DNA from: Bacteroidales bacterium
GTDB taxonomy: Bacteria > Bacteroidota > Bacteroidia > Bacteroidales > UBA7960
Direction of reading: 5' to 3'
NCBI GenBank assembly: GCA_007118495.1
Contig: SKRM01000017.1
Span: 72,675 to 119,739, forward strand
Length of the DNA: 47,065 nucleotides
In this document: piece after piece, positions 32,639 to 42,085 of the stretch
How positions within the stretch are numbered: the first letter of the stretch is position 1
Layout: each line of letters starts with the position of its first letter
The notes under the pieces: model-generated
What the model saw: the letters and a program-made list of their open reading frames with translations, nothing else
Database searches by the model: none
Told to the model about the DNA's origin: nothing
Translations under genes and position numbers: made by a program

Positions 32639-33301
32639 TCAGTGAGAAGCAGACCAGGCAGCCGGATCATCTCTCCATGTTTGTAATTCCTTTAGTTGTT
32701 CCAGTGAAATAAGCCCTTGGTCCAGTGCCATTGAAATAAGGGTTTCATAATCACTAAGCGAATCGAACCGGCAGTTTCCATCACGAAATTTCTCTACTGC
32801 AACATCAAGGTTGTAAGAAAATATGGAGACCATACCCAGTACATTGAGTCCGGCTTCTTTCAAGGCCTCAATGGCTGCCATACTACTTTTGCCGGTCGAT
32901 ACGAGGTCTTCGATAACAACCACTTTTTGGTTTTTTTCAAAACAACCTTCAACCTGGTTCCCCAGCCCGTGTCCTTTTGCATTGCTTCGGACATACACAA
33001 AGGGAAGGTTAAGGTTTGACGCAGTCAATACCCCATGGGCAATGGCTCCTGTTGCCACTCCGGCTATGAGTTCAGTTTCAGGATGGTGTTCACTTACAAG
33101 ATTTGCGAGCCCTGATGCTATGGAATTTCTTATTTTGGGATATGATAAGGTGCGCCGGTTATCACAATAAATGGGTGAACGTAAGCCCGAAGCCCAGGTA
33201 AAAGGATATTCAACATTCAGTTTTATTGCATTAATTTGCAAAAGGAAGCCTGCGATATCCCTGGATAATTTTTGATGGTTGTTCATATTATCATTGCTCA
33301 T
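32639..33301 (-). CDS. pyrE: Orotate phosphoribosyltransferase
   Basis: Makes orotidine monophosphate from orotate and PRPP in pyrimidine synthesis. The 220-residue chain has FTWASGLRSPIYCDNR near residue 35, GVATGAIAHGVLTAS, VRSNAKGHG and the PRPP loop VVVIEDLVSTGKSS. ATG 33301 is used; an ATG at 33286 (MNNHQKL) is the alternative. The C-terminus is longer than in short enzymes, ending in a helical WRDDPAAWSA tail, as in other Bacteroidota. The NUDIX gene diverges from it. Confidence 0.95.
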   Translation of the reverse strand: MSNDNMNNHQKLSRDIAGFLLQINAIKLNVEYPFTWASGLRSPIYCDNRRTLSYPKIRNSIASGLANLVSEHHPETELIAGVATGAIAHGVLTASNLNLPFVYVRSNAKGHGLGNQVEGCFEKNQKVVVIEDLVSTGKSSMAAIEALKEAGLNVLGMVSIFSYNLDVAVEKFRDGNCRFDSLSDYETLISMALDQGLISLEQLKELQTWRDDPAAWSASH

Positions 33302-33380
33302 TCTATGCAAAGTAAAATCAGGCACAAAACTAAGAAAAATATCGCGCCCCGTCTTAAAAAAACCTTAAATCAACAAATAC

Positions 33381-34007
33381 ATGAACAATGTGGTCAAAGT
33401 ATTTCACAACGATCAAGTCATTAAGTTTTTACATAAAGAATCACATCATTGCTCTGGTTGTGTGTACATTCAAGGGCAGATAAAACGCGATGACATCCTC
33501 GGTTTTATAGAGTCAGGACAACCATGCCTGTGCCTGGTTGACGATAAGCCGGAGCAAAATTTCTCGCTGTTTTGTAGCTTTTTTGATCAGATGTTCGCAG
33601 CGGGCGGCATGGTCATGGATGAGGAAGGACGGGTTCTTTTGATCAACCGGCATGGGAAATGGGATCTCCCCAAAGGCATAATCGATAAAGGAGAAAGCCC
33701 GGTGGCGGCAGCCATCAGAGAAGTGGTAGAAGAATGCGGAATACCTGCTCCCACAATGCTGGGTTTCTTAAAAGACACCTACCATATGTATACATTAAAA
33801 AACGGTCAGTGGGTCATCAAGAAGACCACATGGTATGCCATGCTGGGCAGGGCAGACAGCCAGGTCAGCCCACAATTGTCTGAGGGCATAACAGAAGTTG
33901 TCTGGGCCGGCGAAAAATTCCTGCAAAACATGCTGAAAGAGAGTTATGGCAATATAGCTGAACTGATCAGAGAAACCAACCGGACAACTTGGATAAAAAT
34001 GCCCTGA
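33381..34007 (+). CDS. NUDIX hydrolase
   Basis: A 208-residue protein with a non-NUDIX N-terminal region (about 1-70) and a NUDIX domain. The Nudix box GIIDKGESPVAAAIREVVEECGI follows GX5EX7REVXEEXGI exactly (residues about 101-123), so the metal-binding glutamates are present; DLPKG precedes it. Substrate is unknown (nucleoside diphosphates linked to another moiety are usual). It is divergent from pyrE and convergent with the thioredoxin-like gene. Confidence 0.9.
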   Translation: MNNVVKVFHNDQVIKFLHKESHHCSGCVYIQGQIKRDDILGFIESGQPCLCLVDDKPEQNFSLFCSFFDQMFAAGGMVMDEEGRVLLINRHGKWDLPKGIIDKGESPVAAAIREVVEECGIPAPTMLGFLKDTYHMYTLKNGQWVIKKTTWYAMLGRADSQVSPQLSEGITEVVWAGEKFLQNMLKESYGNIAELIRETNRTTWIKMP

Positions 34008-34020
34008 TTAATGTAAAGTT

Positions 34021-35493
34021 CTATGGGTTAATAATATTTTCAAGCCTTGACATGGCGCCAGCTGAAGGAGAAATGAATGGATTGACTTCAATTTTTCCTT
34101 CTGGCCCAATAAGTGTATAATGGGGAATGTTTCTGATGCCGAGGTATTCTAACAGTCTGTAATCATAGTCAAAATGAACCACCTTATAAGCCGGCGTTTC
34201 TTGTCTCATCAGGTGGGCATACGTGGCCTCATCCTGATCAATCAATACCAGGATCACCTGCAGGTTGTCGCCAAAATGATGCTGAATCTGAGACAATGGC
34301 ATTAGTTCGCGCATAGAAACAGGGCACCATCCGGCCATAAAAACCAGATAAAGGTGTTGCCCGTCAAATACTGACAATTCAAGTTGCTCACCACTAGCCT
34401 TTCTGAAGCTGGCTGATGTAAGATGTCTGTCAGTCTGCATACCGGGGTGATGTTCAAGCAGATTTCCGGCCATGGTCTTGATATAATCATGGCTGGCATT
34501 TACACTTGCCTGCTCCAGAATGCCGGCAACCTTCACGTTGTCAAACGCCCTGATGCCAATCATTTTTATCAGTGCATGCACTGCCAGCAACTCGTGTAAC
34601 ATCTCCTGCCTGCTCCGGGTGTCATTTTCAATCAGGCCAATCAGTGCCTCATAACTTCCAGTGTTGTTTACCGCTGCCAGCAGGTCATCCATGCTAACTG
34701 AGGGAATCTCTGTGAACACATATGTATCAAACAGGTTGCGCACAAATTCCATGTACATCGGATGGGAATACAGCACAGGTCTGTCCTGAATAAATTCTTC
34801 TATTAATCTGGAGGTACTCTTAGTATTCAATGTCCTGGCCAGATAACCCAGATAGTATAAGCGGTAGGTGTTAAAAAACGCATTGTCAACATGGCCGAAA
34901 ACCAGATCAAGTTCTTTGTCAAAAGCCGCAAGGCTGGCTGCATGGTTGGCCCTTGGTCTTCCGGCAACGTATCTTTCCAGGTAAACGGCCGTCTTTTGAA
35001 CCAGTGAGTCAACCAAGCGGTTCAGATCTTCATCCCATGCTGCCCATATATCCTCACTAAGCCAGGTGTCTTTCCATTGGGCGGCATCCATTGGTTCGGC
35101 CAGGTGTCCGGGAGACAGCTGTCGTAGTTTTCGGGGATAATGGTAACTGAGCGGGTGGTAGTCTCTGCCTTCAAACATGACTGACCCATCAGGTGCTTCT
35201 ACCCGGAGCAGATAAGACTGACCGGGTTCAGCATAAAAAGATAGGCGCATATGCCCTACCCTTACCAGAATTTCTTCTGTTTCATCAACCGGAACAATGG
35301 CATTGAAAAAACCATTCTGATCGGTAACAACAGTTTTAAGTTCGATGGGTCTGAAACTAAGCTGATCTCCATAGACCAAAATCCTGACCTCTTGACCCGG
35401 AGTATTGACAATCATACCGCTGAGGTGGATCTCAGCAGACAGTTTGACTGGCAGAAGCAAAAAGCATGCAATCAGAAACAATAATGACTTCAT
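34021..35493 (-). CDS. Secreted thioredoxin-like (TlpA-type) protein with CxxS active site
   Basis: A 490-residue exported protein. Residues 1-20 are a signal peptide (LLFLIACFLLLPVKLSAEI), then a DUF4369-like N-terminal beta domain, a long helical middle, and a C-terminal thioredoxin fold (about 355-490). The usual WCxxC motif reads AGWCPVSMRE, so only the first cysteine of the CxxC pair remains; the later cis-Pro region RNIPHYTLIGPEG is present. It may be a non-oxidoreductase thioredoxin-fold protein or act on thiols by one cysteine. It lies 6 bases upstream of coaD on the same strand. Partner unknown. Confidence 0.8.
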   Translation of the reverse strand: MKSLLFLIACFLLLPVKLSAEIHLSGMIVNTPGQEVRILVYGDQLSFRPIELKTVVTDQNGFFNAIVPVDETEEILVRVGHMRLSFYAEPGQSYLLRVEAPDGSVMFEGRDYHPLSYHYPRKLRQLSPGHLAEPMDAAQWKDTWLSEDIWAAWDEDLNRLVDSLVQKTAVYLERYVAGRPRANHAASLAAFDKELDLVFGHVDNAFFNTYRLYYLGYLARTLNTKSTSRLIEEFIQDRPVLYSHPMYMEFVRNLFDTYVFTEIPSVSMDDLLAAVNNTGSYEALIGLIENDTRSRQEMLHELLAVHALIKMIGIRAFDNVKVAGILEQASVNASHDYIKTMAGNLLEHHPGMQTDRHLTSASFRKASGEQLELSVFDGQHLYLVFMAGWCPVSMRELMPLSQIQHHFGDNLQVILVLIDQDEATYAHLMRQETPAYKVVHFDYDYRLLEYLGIRNIPHYTLIGPEGKIEVNPFISPSAGAMSRLENIINP

Positions 35494-35499
35494 CAGTTG

Positions 35500-35976
35500 C
35501 TATTTCGGCAAATAGCCCGAAATATCAACCTGCTCGGGGATAAAGGGTGATGCATCTCCTCCATGCCGTATGATGTCTCTTACAATGTAAGAGTTCAGGG
35601 CCGTATATTCGGGTGTGGTCAATAAAAATACAGTTTCTACCCCGGGAAGCATTTTTTTATTCATCTGACCGATACTTCGCTCAAACTCAAAATCGGCAGA
35701 TGTCCGCAATCCCCTGATAATATAACCTGCACCGAGTTCTTTGCACAAATCGACAGTAAGTCCTTCATACGTCACAACCTCCACTTTTGGATAGGCAGAA
35801 AAAACCTGCTCAATCCATGCCTTTCTCTCTTCAAGAGGGAAAAAGCTTTTCTTTTGCTCATTCACTCCGATTGAAACGATGATCTTGTCAAAAAGCGGAA
35901 GTGCTCGTAGAATAATTGATTCATGCCCTTTGGTAATGGGGTCAAATGATCCGGGAAATAGTGCAATTTTTGTCAT
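35500..35976 (-). CDS. coaD: Pantetheine-phosphate adenylyltransferase
   Basis: Makes dephospho-CoA from 4'-phosphopantetheine and ATP. The 158-residue product has the nucleotidyltransferase motif FPGSFDPITKGHESII near the N-terminus, YIIRGLRTSADFEFERSI, and NSYIVRDIIRHGGD. In the last block the usual SS(S/T)xVR reads LNSYIVRD, with Asn before Ser; family members vary here. ATG 35976 is chosen over a TTG three codons upstream. It follows rsmD after a 64-base gap. Confidence 0.95.
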   Translation of the reverse strand: MTKIALFPGSFDPITKGHESIILRALPLFDKIIVSIGVNEQKKSFFPLEERKAWIEQVFSAYPKVEVVTYEGLTVDLCKELGAGYIIRGLRTSADFEFERSIGQMNKKMLPGVETVFLLTTPEYTALNSYIVRDIIRHGGDASPFIPEQVDISGYLPK

Positions 35977-36040
35977 GTCGGTCAAAATTTACGGAGTAGA
36001 CTTGCCATGTAAAGTTAACAAAAACACGCGACGCAATGAG

Positions 36041-36574
36041 TTATCGGCTGAAGAAACTAAAATGAACTTTACTGTATTGGCTGATCCTGAAAAAATATGG
36101 ATGATCATCAAATCTGATAGTTGATGGATGCTCCAGGATAAGCCATCCGTCGTCTCTGATCAAATCTGCATTAAACACCATATCGGGTATGGTACGCATA
36201 CGATCCAAATCATAGGGAGGATCTGCAAAGATGATATCAAAACCGTCTTTTACACTTTTCAAAAACCGAAATACATCAGCCTTAACGATCACATGTGTAT
36301 CTGTTGACAACTGGGAGGCTAACTGACGCATAAACATGATGCATCTTTGATTGCTGTCAACTGAAACCACACGGCTGGCACCTCTCGACACAAATTCAGC
36401 CGAAATCGCACCTGTACCGGCAAAAAGATCAAGCACCTTCAGTCCTTCAAAATCAAAATGATTTGCAAGAATATTAAACAGGGCCTCCCTGGCCTTATCC
36501 GTTGTGGGTCGCACGGGTAAACCTGCAGGCACATGAATAATCTTCCGTTTGAACTGGCCGCCTATGATCCGCAT
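36041..36574 (-). CDS. rsmD: 16S rRNA (guanine(966)-N2)-methyltransferase
   Basis: Methylates G966 of 16S rRNA using SAM. The 177-residue chain starts MRIIGGQFKRKIIHVP, with VRPTTDKAREALFNIL, the SAM motif VLDLFAGTGAIS, and the catalytic DPPY in IIFADPPYDLDRM. It overlaps the end of the DUF3822 gene by 13 bases, as commonly seen in Bacteroidota. Confidence 0.95.
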   Translation of the reverse strand: MRIIGGQFKRKIIHVPAGLPVRPTTDKAREALFNILANHFDFEGLKVLDLFAGTGAISAEFVSRGASRVVSVDSNQRCIMFMRQLASQLSTDTHVIVKADVFRFLKSVKDGFDIIFADPPYDLDRMRTIPDMVFNADLIRDDGWLILEHPSTIRFDDHPYFFRISQYSKVHFSFFSR

Positions 36575-37434
36575 GTCACCATGTTAAACAGGTTATAATA
36601 AAAATGATAGGGAACCTGATCCAAAACGGGGCTGTAGCGAAACATATCATTTCGCTGGGGAATGGCAACCTCTTTGAAATAAGGTGTAAGTGAAGCATAG
36701 GTTTCAGAATCCATTGCAGCATCTCCCACCAGCATCAGTTTCAGCGAAGCCGCATCGAGCTCAAACTCATTTAGTACGAAAAAAAGATAATAAAGAATAT
36801 CCTCAAAGGTTTGTATACCAAATGATTGATAAAACTGGAGTTTCTTTTTCTTAAGAACAATGATATCAAAGTGTTCAGGCTTGATGCGCAATACAATATC
36901 CGATTGCCAGTTTTCAAGTCGCTGCGAAGCCAGTACATTTTCAATGAGCACAGATCCTTCGTGCCTGATCTGACAATGGCCTTTAAAGAGCTTGGCGAGA
37001 TTATGGATGACAACCGGAACCATGTAGAGTGCATGGGCTTTGAGTATATTCAAACGGTCTGTGATTAACTGTTCACCAGGCTGTACCGGGGTGCAAAACC
37101 CAAATAATTTGTCTTTCTCATCTTCATGGAAAATCTCATTCGGAATGAGCACCAGCCTGGGCGAATAAACAGATATACACACCCGCTCAAATGTCATGCC
37201 CAGCAGAGGGTGTTCTTTGATCAGGGTATGTAAACTTTGAAATAATTCTTCTTGCGAAAGCTTATGCTCAAAGACGTAATGCTCCAAAGCCATGAACCTG
37301 AATTGATCGGTATCGAGTATGCAAAAAACAAATCCATCGGGCTGGAGCCCGATGGACAATATTTTTTTTGGCACAAGGTCCTTCAGTAAGTCATTGTCAA
37401 CCAACCGGAGTTTGTTCCTGAATGGACCAGTCAT
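36562..37434 (-). CDS. DUF3822 family protein
   Basis: A 290-residue protein of the Bacteroidota family DUF3822, usually next to rsmD. It has an actin/HSP70-like fold flavour in its short beta-strand pattern (DTDQFRFMALEHYVF, ILYYLFFVLNEFELDAASLKLMLVGDA), without catalytic residues I can name. There is no membrane helix. It sits 17 bases after the unknown membrane-anchored gene and overlaps rsmD; the three are likely one transcript, perhaps with coaD. Function unknown. Confidence 0.85.
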   Translation of the reverse strand: MTGPFRNKLRLVDNDLLKDLVPKKILSIGLQPDGFVFCILDTDQFRFMALEHYVFEHKLSQEELFQSLHTLIKEHPLLGMTFERVCISVYSPRLVLIPNEIFHEDEKDKLFGFCTPVQPGEQLITDRLNILKAHALYMVPVVIHNLAKLFKGHCQIRHEGSVLIENVLASQRLENWQSDIVLRIKPEHFDIIVLKKKKLQFYQSFGIQTFEDILYYLFFVLNEFELDAASLKLMLVGDAAMDSETYASLTPYFKEVAIPQRNDMFRYSPVLDQVPYHFYYNLFNMVTCGS

Positions 37435-37451
37435 AAAATGGCGAAATAAAT

Positions 37452-38039
37452 TTACTCCCAGTTACCGTCCAGAACTGCTTCAACCAGCGAGCCAACTCTA
37501 AGACCCTCATCTCTGGTATAATACACCCGCCAGTTTTCCAAATCACTAAGATATACATGAGGCTGAACGGTTGCTTCAAACACCGGTAGTTTTACCAGAC
37601 CCCTTTCAATAAAACTTGATTCCATTACAAAACGGTGACCGCGTCCAAATGGGACGTAGGGCAGTGAATCAATGGGATAACGTATCTGCCTGAGCAAACT
37701 GTCTTTGACTGCGATCCAGATCGTATCACGTTGTACAATACCTAAACGAACAGCTTCTGATTCTGTCAGGGTATCCGGTACTGATCCGATGGCCCTGATT
37801 ACAGGAAGTGAATCTGTTCTGAAGAAATGCACGAGGGTGTCAAAATCTGAAGTAAAATGCTGGTAGCGTGACCTGTGCGAACGTTGAACCTCCCTGATGT
37901 CTTTTAGCCGGTCAATGATGCGGGCTTCTCTGTATTGAACTTCCTGGCGGAATCGCACAGGCTCCATTACACTTTCGTATATGAAGTATACCAGTACAAC
38001 GATTACAATGGCCAAAGCAATTTGAATAGCTGTTTTCAT
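37452..38039 (-). CDS. Conserved hypothetical protein, one N-terminal membrane helix
   Basis: A 195-residue protein with a single membrane anchor (about residues 4-24, AIQIALAIVIVVLVYFIYESV), then an Arg/Glu-rich helical region (RFRQEVQYREARIIDRLKDIREVQRSHR, seen as charged heptads near residues 30-60, so perhaps coiled coil), and a C-terminal beta-rich domain with YVPFGRGHRFVM. The catalytic role is unknown; it looks like a periplasmic protein. It starts the DUF3822-rsmD transcript and has a good TACCTTTG -7 box. Confidence 0.72.
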   Translation of the reverse strand: MKTAIQIALAIVIVVLVYFIYESVMEPVRFRQEVQYREARIIDRLKDIREVQRSHRSRYQHFTSDFDTLVHFFRTDSLPVIRAIGSVPDTLTESEAVRLGIVQRDTIWIAVKDSLLRQIRYPIDSLPYVPFGRGHRFVMESSFIERGLVKLPVFEATVQPHVYLSDLENWRVYYTRDEGLRVGSLVEAVLDGNWE

Positions 38040-38071
38040 AAATTCTGTCTTGAATTATTAGTTTGAATATG

Positions 38072-38079
38072 CAAAGGTA
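38072..38079 (-). promoter_or_regulatory. Putative -7 box (TACCTTTG) for the DUF3822-rsmD operon
   Basis: Exact TAnnTTTG on the minus strand in the context TACCTTTGCA, 33 bases upstream of the ATG at 38039. The -33 element is not clear. Confidence 0.42.
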
Positions 38080-38265
38080 AAACAATTAACCATATCATTT
38101 GACTTTCAGACCATCATGTATCATTTGCAAACCTAAGCTTACCATATGGAGCGGCCTTTTGCCAATGCAAGTGCAAATATTCAATTTTTTTTTGAAAATA
38201 ACCAAAAAACATTCATTAAATCCGAATCAGTTATCCACAAAGTGGCCAGTTGCCCAAATCAGTTG

Positions 38266-38296
38266 TTTGCTGGTGCATATAATTCATGTAATTTTG
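38266..38296 (+). promoter_or_regulatory. Putative promoter for the Ldh-family gene
   Basis: TTTG (38266-38269), 19 bases, TAATTTTG (38289-38296): both boxes match the consensus at standard spacing. The ATG is only 13 bases past the -7 box, giving a leader of about 7 bases. Confidence 0.5.
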
Positions 38297-38309
38297 GTTA
38301 AAAAAAACG

Positions 38310-39401
38310 ATGGCCGATCAGCAAATACTCAGAGAGCTTATTACCAACCTGCTGTCAAAATGCGGGATCAGCAATGAACATGCACACATTACTGCTGACT
38401 TATTGATTGCTGCTGAACTGAGGGATATCCCATCTCATGGTTTGCTCAGGTTGGCCGACTACGCCAGAATGATTCTGAATGGGCGGATAAACCCCAATCC
38501 GAACCCACGCATATTGCATGAAAGTCCATCGACCATACTGTATGACGGTGACAACGGATTGGGTCCCGTTGTTTCTGTTAAAGCCATGGAACTGGCCATA
38601 AAAAAGGCAGGGCAAGCCGGAACCGGGTGGGTTGCCGTTCAAAACAGCAACCATTTTGGTATTGCAGCATACTATTCAATGATGGCATTGGAGCATGATA
38701 TGATCGGCATTTCAATGACCAATGCCAACCCCCTGGTAGCCCCGACCTTCTCGGCCGAAGGCCTTCTGGGCACTAACCCCATTGCCATTGCAGTACCTGC
38801 AGGTGAAGAACCTCCTCTGGTCGCTGACTTTGCCACAGCTGCCATCGCAAGGGGGAAGGTTGATTTATTGCATAAAAAAGGTATGTCAATTGCAGAAGGC
38901 TTTTTGCAGGATAAGGAAGGCCAGCCCGCAACTGATCCGGGTATCCTGACAAAAGGGGGAGCAATCCTCCCCCTGGGGAGCACCAGAGACTATGGCAGCC
39001 ACAAAGGCTACTGCCTGGCTGCCTCAGTGGATATATTGTCTGCAGTATTATCCGGAGCCAACTTCGGCCCCTTTGTCCCTCCTTCAGTAGCTTATCTTCC
39101 GCTCAAGGATAATTTGCCCGGAAAGGGAACAGGACACTTTTTCGGTGCCATGCGTATTGACGCCTTCAGAACTTCTGTATCATTTAAAAAAGACATGGAT
39201 ACATGGATCAGGCTTTTTCGGGGGGCTACCCCGGCCAGCGGACATGCCAGGGTCATCATTCCGGGTGAACCAGAAAGAGAAGCAGAGGCGAGAAATAAAA
39301 TCAATGGAATCCGGATGCAGAAAAAGGTTTTGGAACAACTGCAACCATTGTTCACAGAATTGGGCATGGAGCCGTACATGGATAATTCAGAACTTTATTG
39401 A
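38310..39401 (+). CDS. Ldh family NAD(P)-dependent oxidoreductase (malate/L-lactate/ureidoglycolate dehydrogenase type)
   Basis: 363 residues of the DUF/Ldh_2 family, a non-Rossmann NAD-dependent 2-hydroxyacid dehydrogenase. Landmarks: RDIPSHGLLRLADYARM (catalytic His), YDGDNGLGPVVSVKAMELAI, NSNHFGIAAYYSMMA, GTNPIAIAVPAG, DFATAAIARGKVDLLHKKG and GSHKGYCLAASVDIL. Whether the substrate is malate, L-lactate, sulfolactate or another acid is not visible. Its 7 terminal bases overlap the convergent lptD end. Short leader; stands alone. Confidence 0.9.
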   Translation: MADQQILRELITNLLSKCGISNEHAHITADLLIAAELRDIPSHGLLRLADYARMILNGRINPNPNPRILHESPSTILYDGDNGLGPVVSVKAMELAIKKAGQAGTGWVAVQNSNHFGIAAYYSMMALEHDMIGISMTNANPLVAPTFSAEGLLGTNPIAIAVPAGEEPPLVADFATAAIARGKVDLLHKKGMSIAEGFLQDKEGQPATDPGILTKGGAILPLGSTRDYGSHKGYCLAASVDILSAVLSGANFGPFVPPSVAYLPLKDNLPGKGTGHFFGAMRIDAFRTSVSFKKDMDTWIRLFRGATPASGHARVIIPGEPEREAEARNKINGIRMQKKVLEQLQPLFTELGMEPYMDNSELY

Positions 39402-42085
39402 AATGCCCTATCCATATGGTGGGTACGTCTGGTTAGCTTTAAATCTTGCAAGACACTCGATTTAACCCGGATGGTGAAGTTATAGCTTTGCCTGAATCCC
39501 ATGGGAATCCAGTTAAATGTCATTTCCCAGCAATGCAGGTCACGGTATATATCAATTGAAGTATAGGTAAGCTGGCGGTTATCAAAGTCAACACCTGTTT
39601 GAAATCCGATTCTCCATTTTGGTGTCAGGTAAATATTTCCGTTTACACGTAGCGTCTGAACTATGTTTCTGTCCATCATGTCAGTTTGGAAACGATATGT
39701 GGAGCCGTAGTTGAATGAATAACTGAAGGTGAGATTCCATGGGACAGAATAATCAACACCACCTTCAGGTCTTAGCTCTCTGAATTGATCCTCTTGCTGA
39801 CCATGACCATTCCCAAATACATCATTCTCACCTCCGGGCACCTGAAGAAAACTTCCATCCGGCCCCCGTTCACCGGCTCCGGCACCTTCAGCCATGCGGG
39901 GCTCTGCACTTGACCTGAATGTATAGTTCAAATTCAATGTCCAATTGGTATTGTTAAGCCGCAATAACTTATCTTCTGTATTCCAGAGAAACTGATTGAT
40001 ACGTCTGCCTTGCTCATTCAGGGCATAGGGTGTGAATGAACTGGAATAGGTCACATCCAGATTCCCAAGCAGCCTGGTTCTGCCGCTCAGTCGTATATCA
40101 TTGAAATTTAACGAATCTCTGGCGAAATCATAGCCAGTGTTAATGGAGAAGTTATCAATCAGCACTATTTTTCTGTCTTCAGCCGAGGGATCACGCCTGC
40201 TCCTTATCTTCATTTCAAGATTATTGGTGATACCAATGGACAGGTTCCCAGATCGTCCGGCTTGCGGACCACCAAACAATCCCTGTTCGAAAATGGAGTA
40301 TTGAACAGTCTCTGTGTTGACCTGATCAGGATTTTGCGGATCATGCTCCGGGCGCTCAAATTCTCTGAAGTAACCCCAGAAGGGGTCTGCAAAATCAGGA
40401 CGCATAGAAAAACCAATATTGGGTGTAACCACGTGCCTGATAGCAGATACAGGTCCGGAAGCAAATTGCCTGATACCATATAGTCTGGTGCTAAGCCCTG
40501 TAGAAAAGCTGAAATCTCTGGCTGCAGCAAATCCCTGTATGGTGTCAATGGCCACATTTCCCAGCTCGTCATCCCAGCTTTTTCTGATGGTACTAAAATA
40601 CCAACGCTCATTGTAATTGATATTTGTACTCAGGTTAAAGTGGTTTAAAACCCGGGTGGCATATGATATTGGAACACTATGGTTAACCCCATGACGGAAA
40701 CGTCCCAGTGCAGCACTTGAAAACAACAGACTATCAGCAATACTGAGTTCATTTCGCGCACTCATATTATAGGTCATGCTAATATCCTCATACCAACGCG
40801 AGGGGCCGGTTGTCTGACCTGAGCGAAAGGGGTGAAACCGGCCAACGCTGAATGCAATATCAGGCAGTGTCAGCGTAACCATGCGGTTGTTGGTGTTTTG
40901 GCTGTGGCGAAAATTGGCAGATAAATTATATCTTCCGGCCCAGCTTCTTGAATATGAAATATTAGAAGAAAAAGTATTTGACAGATAGTCCTCATGCGAT
41001 ACGGGGTTAAATCTGCTTGACTGCCTGCTCCCTGCGTTTACACTGGCACGGAAAGTTCTGGAGGGGTGAGCCTGGGGAGCCTGATTGTGGCTCCAGACCA
41101 CACGAAAGTCTCTGCTTCTTTCATAGCCCGGCAGATTTCGCTCTCCAAAAATATTGATGGCATAATTCAAATTAACTGTACCGGTAAATCTGTACCTTAC
41201 GGCATAGTTTGAACCTGCCCTTAACGCCCAGCTTCCTCTGGAGAAAATATCCCCCCTGATAGACAAATCCATATTCTCACTGATCCCCCAGTAAAATCCC
41301 CCATTTTCAAGATAAAACCCACGTTCTCTGTTTTCACCATATGACGGGATCAGTACGCCTGATGCCTGCCCTCTTTTATTGGGGAAGAACCCAAACGGGA
41401 TAAACAAAGGCGTCGGGACACCGTGTATAACAAGGTATGCCACACTTGATACAATTTTGTCATCAGGAATGATCTTAGCTCTTCTGAAAGCAATATGAAA
41501 ATGAGGGTCAGGATCATCACAGGTGGTATACTTACCGTCAGCCACATGAACCTCTCTGGTGGGTTGAATTTTTACAATATCTCCATGGATGAACCCATCG
41601 GCCTCTTCGGTGATAACACCAATGGTACGCCCCCTCCTGGTCTCAAAGTTATACCTTAACTCGTCTGACTGAAAGCTCTGAAGCCCTTCCTTGAAAACAG
41701 GCTTTCCCTGTATCACGCCAAGCGAATCGGGCAAACCGGTGGCATGCAGCTCATTGGTATCAAAGTCTATGACAATATAATCAGCCACCAGGTGCGTATT
41801 GTCATAGGTTAGCTCTCCTTGTCCGTATATATAGACCCTCCGGTTCCTGAGATCATGAAAAATGGTATCCGCAGCGCTATATTCAACCCTCGATTCAAGG
41901 ATCATCCCGCTTCCACGCAGACGGCCATCTTCTACCTCAGCGGTGTCGGGCTGAAGGGTAGTTTGCTGTTCATCCTGATTTGCCTGTGAGACCACCGTGA
42001 CGGGCGGTTGTGCAAAAATAAATCCTACCCGGAGCAAAACAGCTGCTGCCAGCAGAAAAAACTTAGGTATGTAATTTGTGCACAA
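39395..42085 (-). CDS. lptD: Putative LPS-assembly protein LptD
   Basis: The outer-membrane LPS inserter, 896 residues. A signal peptide (NYIPKFFLLAAAVLLRVGFIFAQ) precedes an N-terminal OstA-like periplasmic jellyroll (RVYIYGQGELTYDNTHLVADYIVIDFD motifs, with YNFETRRGRTIGV), followed by a long beta-barrel rich in alternating aromatic strands (about 250-890). CDDPDP and the C-terminal aromatic strand resemble Bacteroidota LptD forms. No ATG exists in frame before the signal peptide; TTG 42085 is the only nearby start, since a stop codon lies three codons upstream. Located divergent to the amidase-MlaD-PBP4 operon, and typical of the phylum. Confidence 0.9.
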   Translation of the reverse strand: MCTNYIPKFFLLAAAVLLRVGFIFAQPPVTVVSQANQDEQQTTLQPDTAEVEDGRLRGSGMILESRVEYSAADTIFHDLRNRRVYIYGQGELTYDNTHLVADYIVIDFDTNELHATGLPDSLGVIQGKPVFKEGLQSFQSDELRYNFETRRGRTIGVITEEADGFIHGDIVKIQPTREVHVADGKYTTCDDPDPHFHIAFRRAKIIPDDKIVSSVAYLVIHGVPTPLFIPFGFFPNKRGQASGVLIPSYGENRERGFYLENGGFYWGISENMDLSIRGDIFSRGSWALRAGSNYAVRYRFTGTVNLNYAINIFGERNLPGYERSRDFRVVWSHNQAPQAHPSRTFRASVNAGSRQSSRFNPVSHEDYLSNTFSSNISYSRSWAGRYNLSANFRHSQNTNNRMVTLTLPDIAFSVGRFHPFRSGQTTGPSRWYEDISMTYNMSARNELSIADSLLFSSAALGRFRHGVNHSVPISYATRVLNHFNLSTNINYNERWYFSTIRKSWDDELGNVAIDTIQGFAAARDFSFSTGLSTRLYGIRQFASGPVSAIRHVVTPNIGFSMRPDFADPFWGYFREFERPEHDPQNPDQVNTETVQYSIFEQGLFGGPQAGRSGNLSIGITNNLEMKIRSRRDPSAEDRKIVLIDNFSINTGYDFARDSLNFNDIRLSGRTRLLGNLDVTYSSSFTPYALNEQGRRINQFLWNTEDKLLRLNNTNWTLNLNYTFRSSAEPRMAEGAGAGERGPDGSFLQVPGGENDVFGNGHGQQEDQFRELRPEGGVDYSVPWNLTFSYSFNYGSTYRFQTDMMDRNIVQTLRVNGNIYLTPKWRIGFQTGVDFDNRQLTYTSIDIYRDLHCWEMTFNWIPMGFRQSYNFTIRVKSSVLQDLKLTRRTHHMDRAFQ

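Noticed and set aside
38231-38239. TTATCCACA, an exact DnaA-box match
   Set aside because: Only one such site was seen, with no cluster, no AT-rich unwinding element and no dnaA/dnaN nearby, so chance is more likely than an origin.
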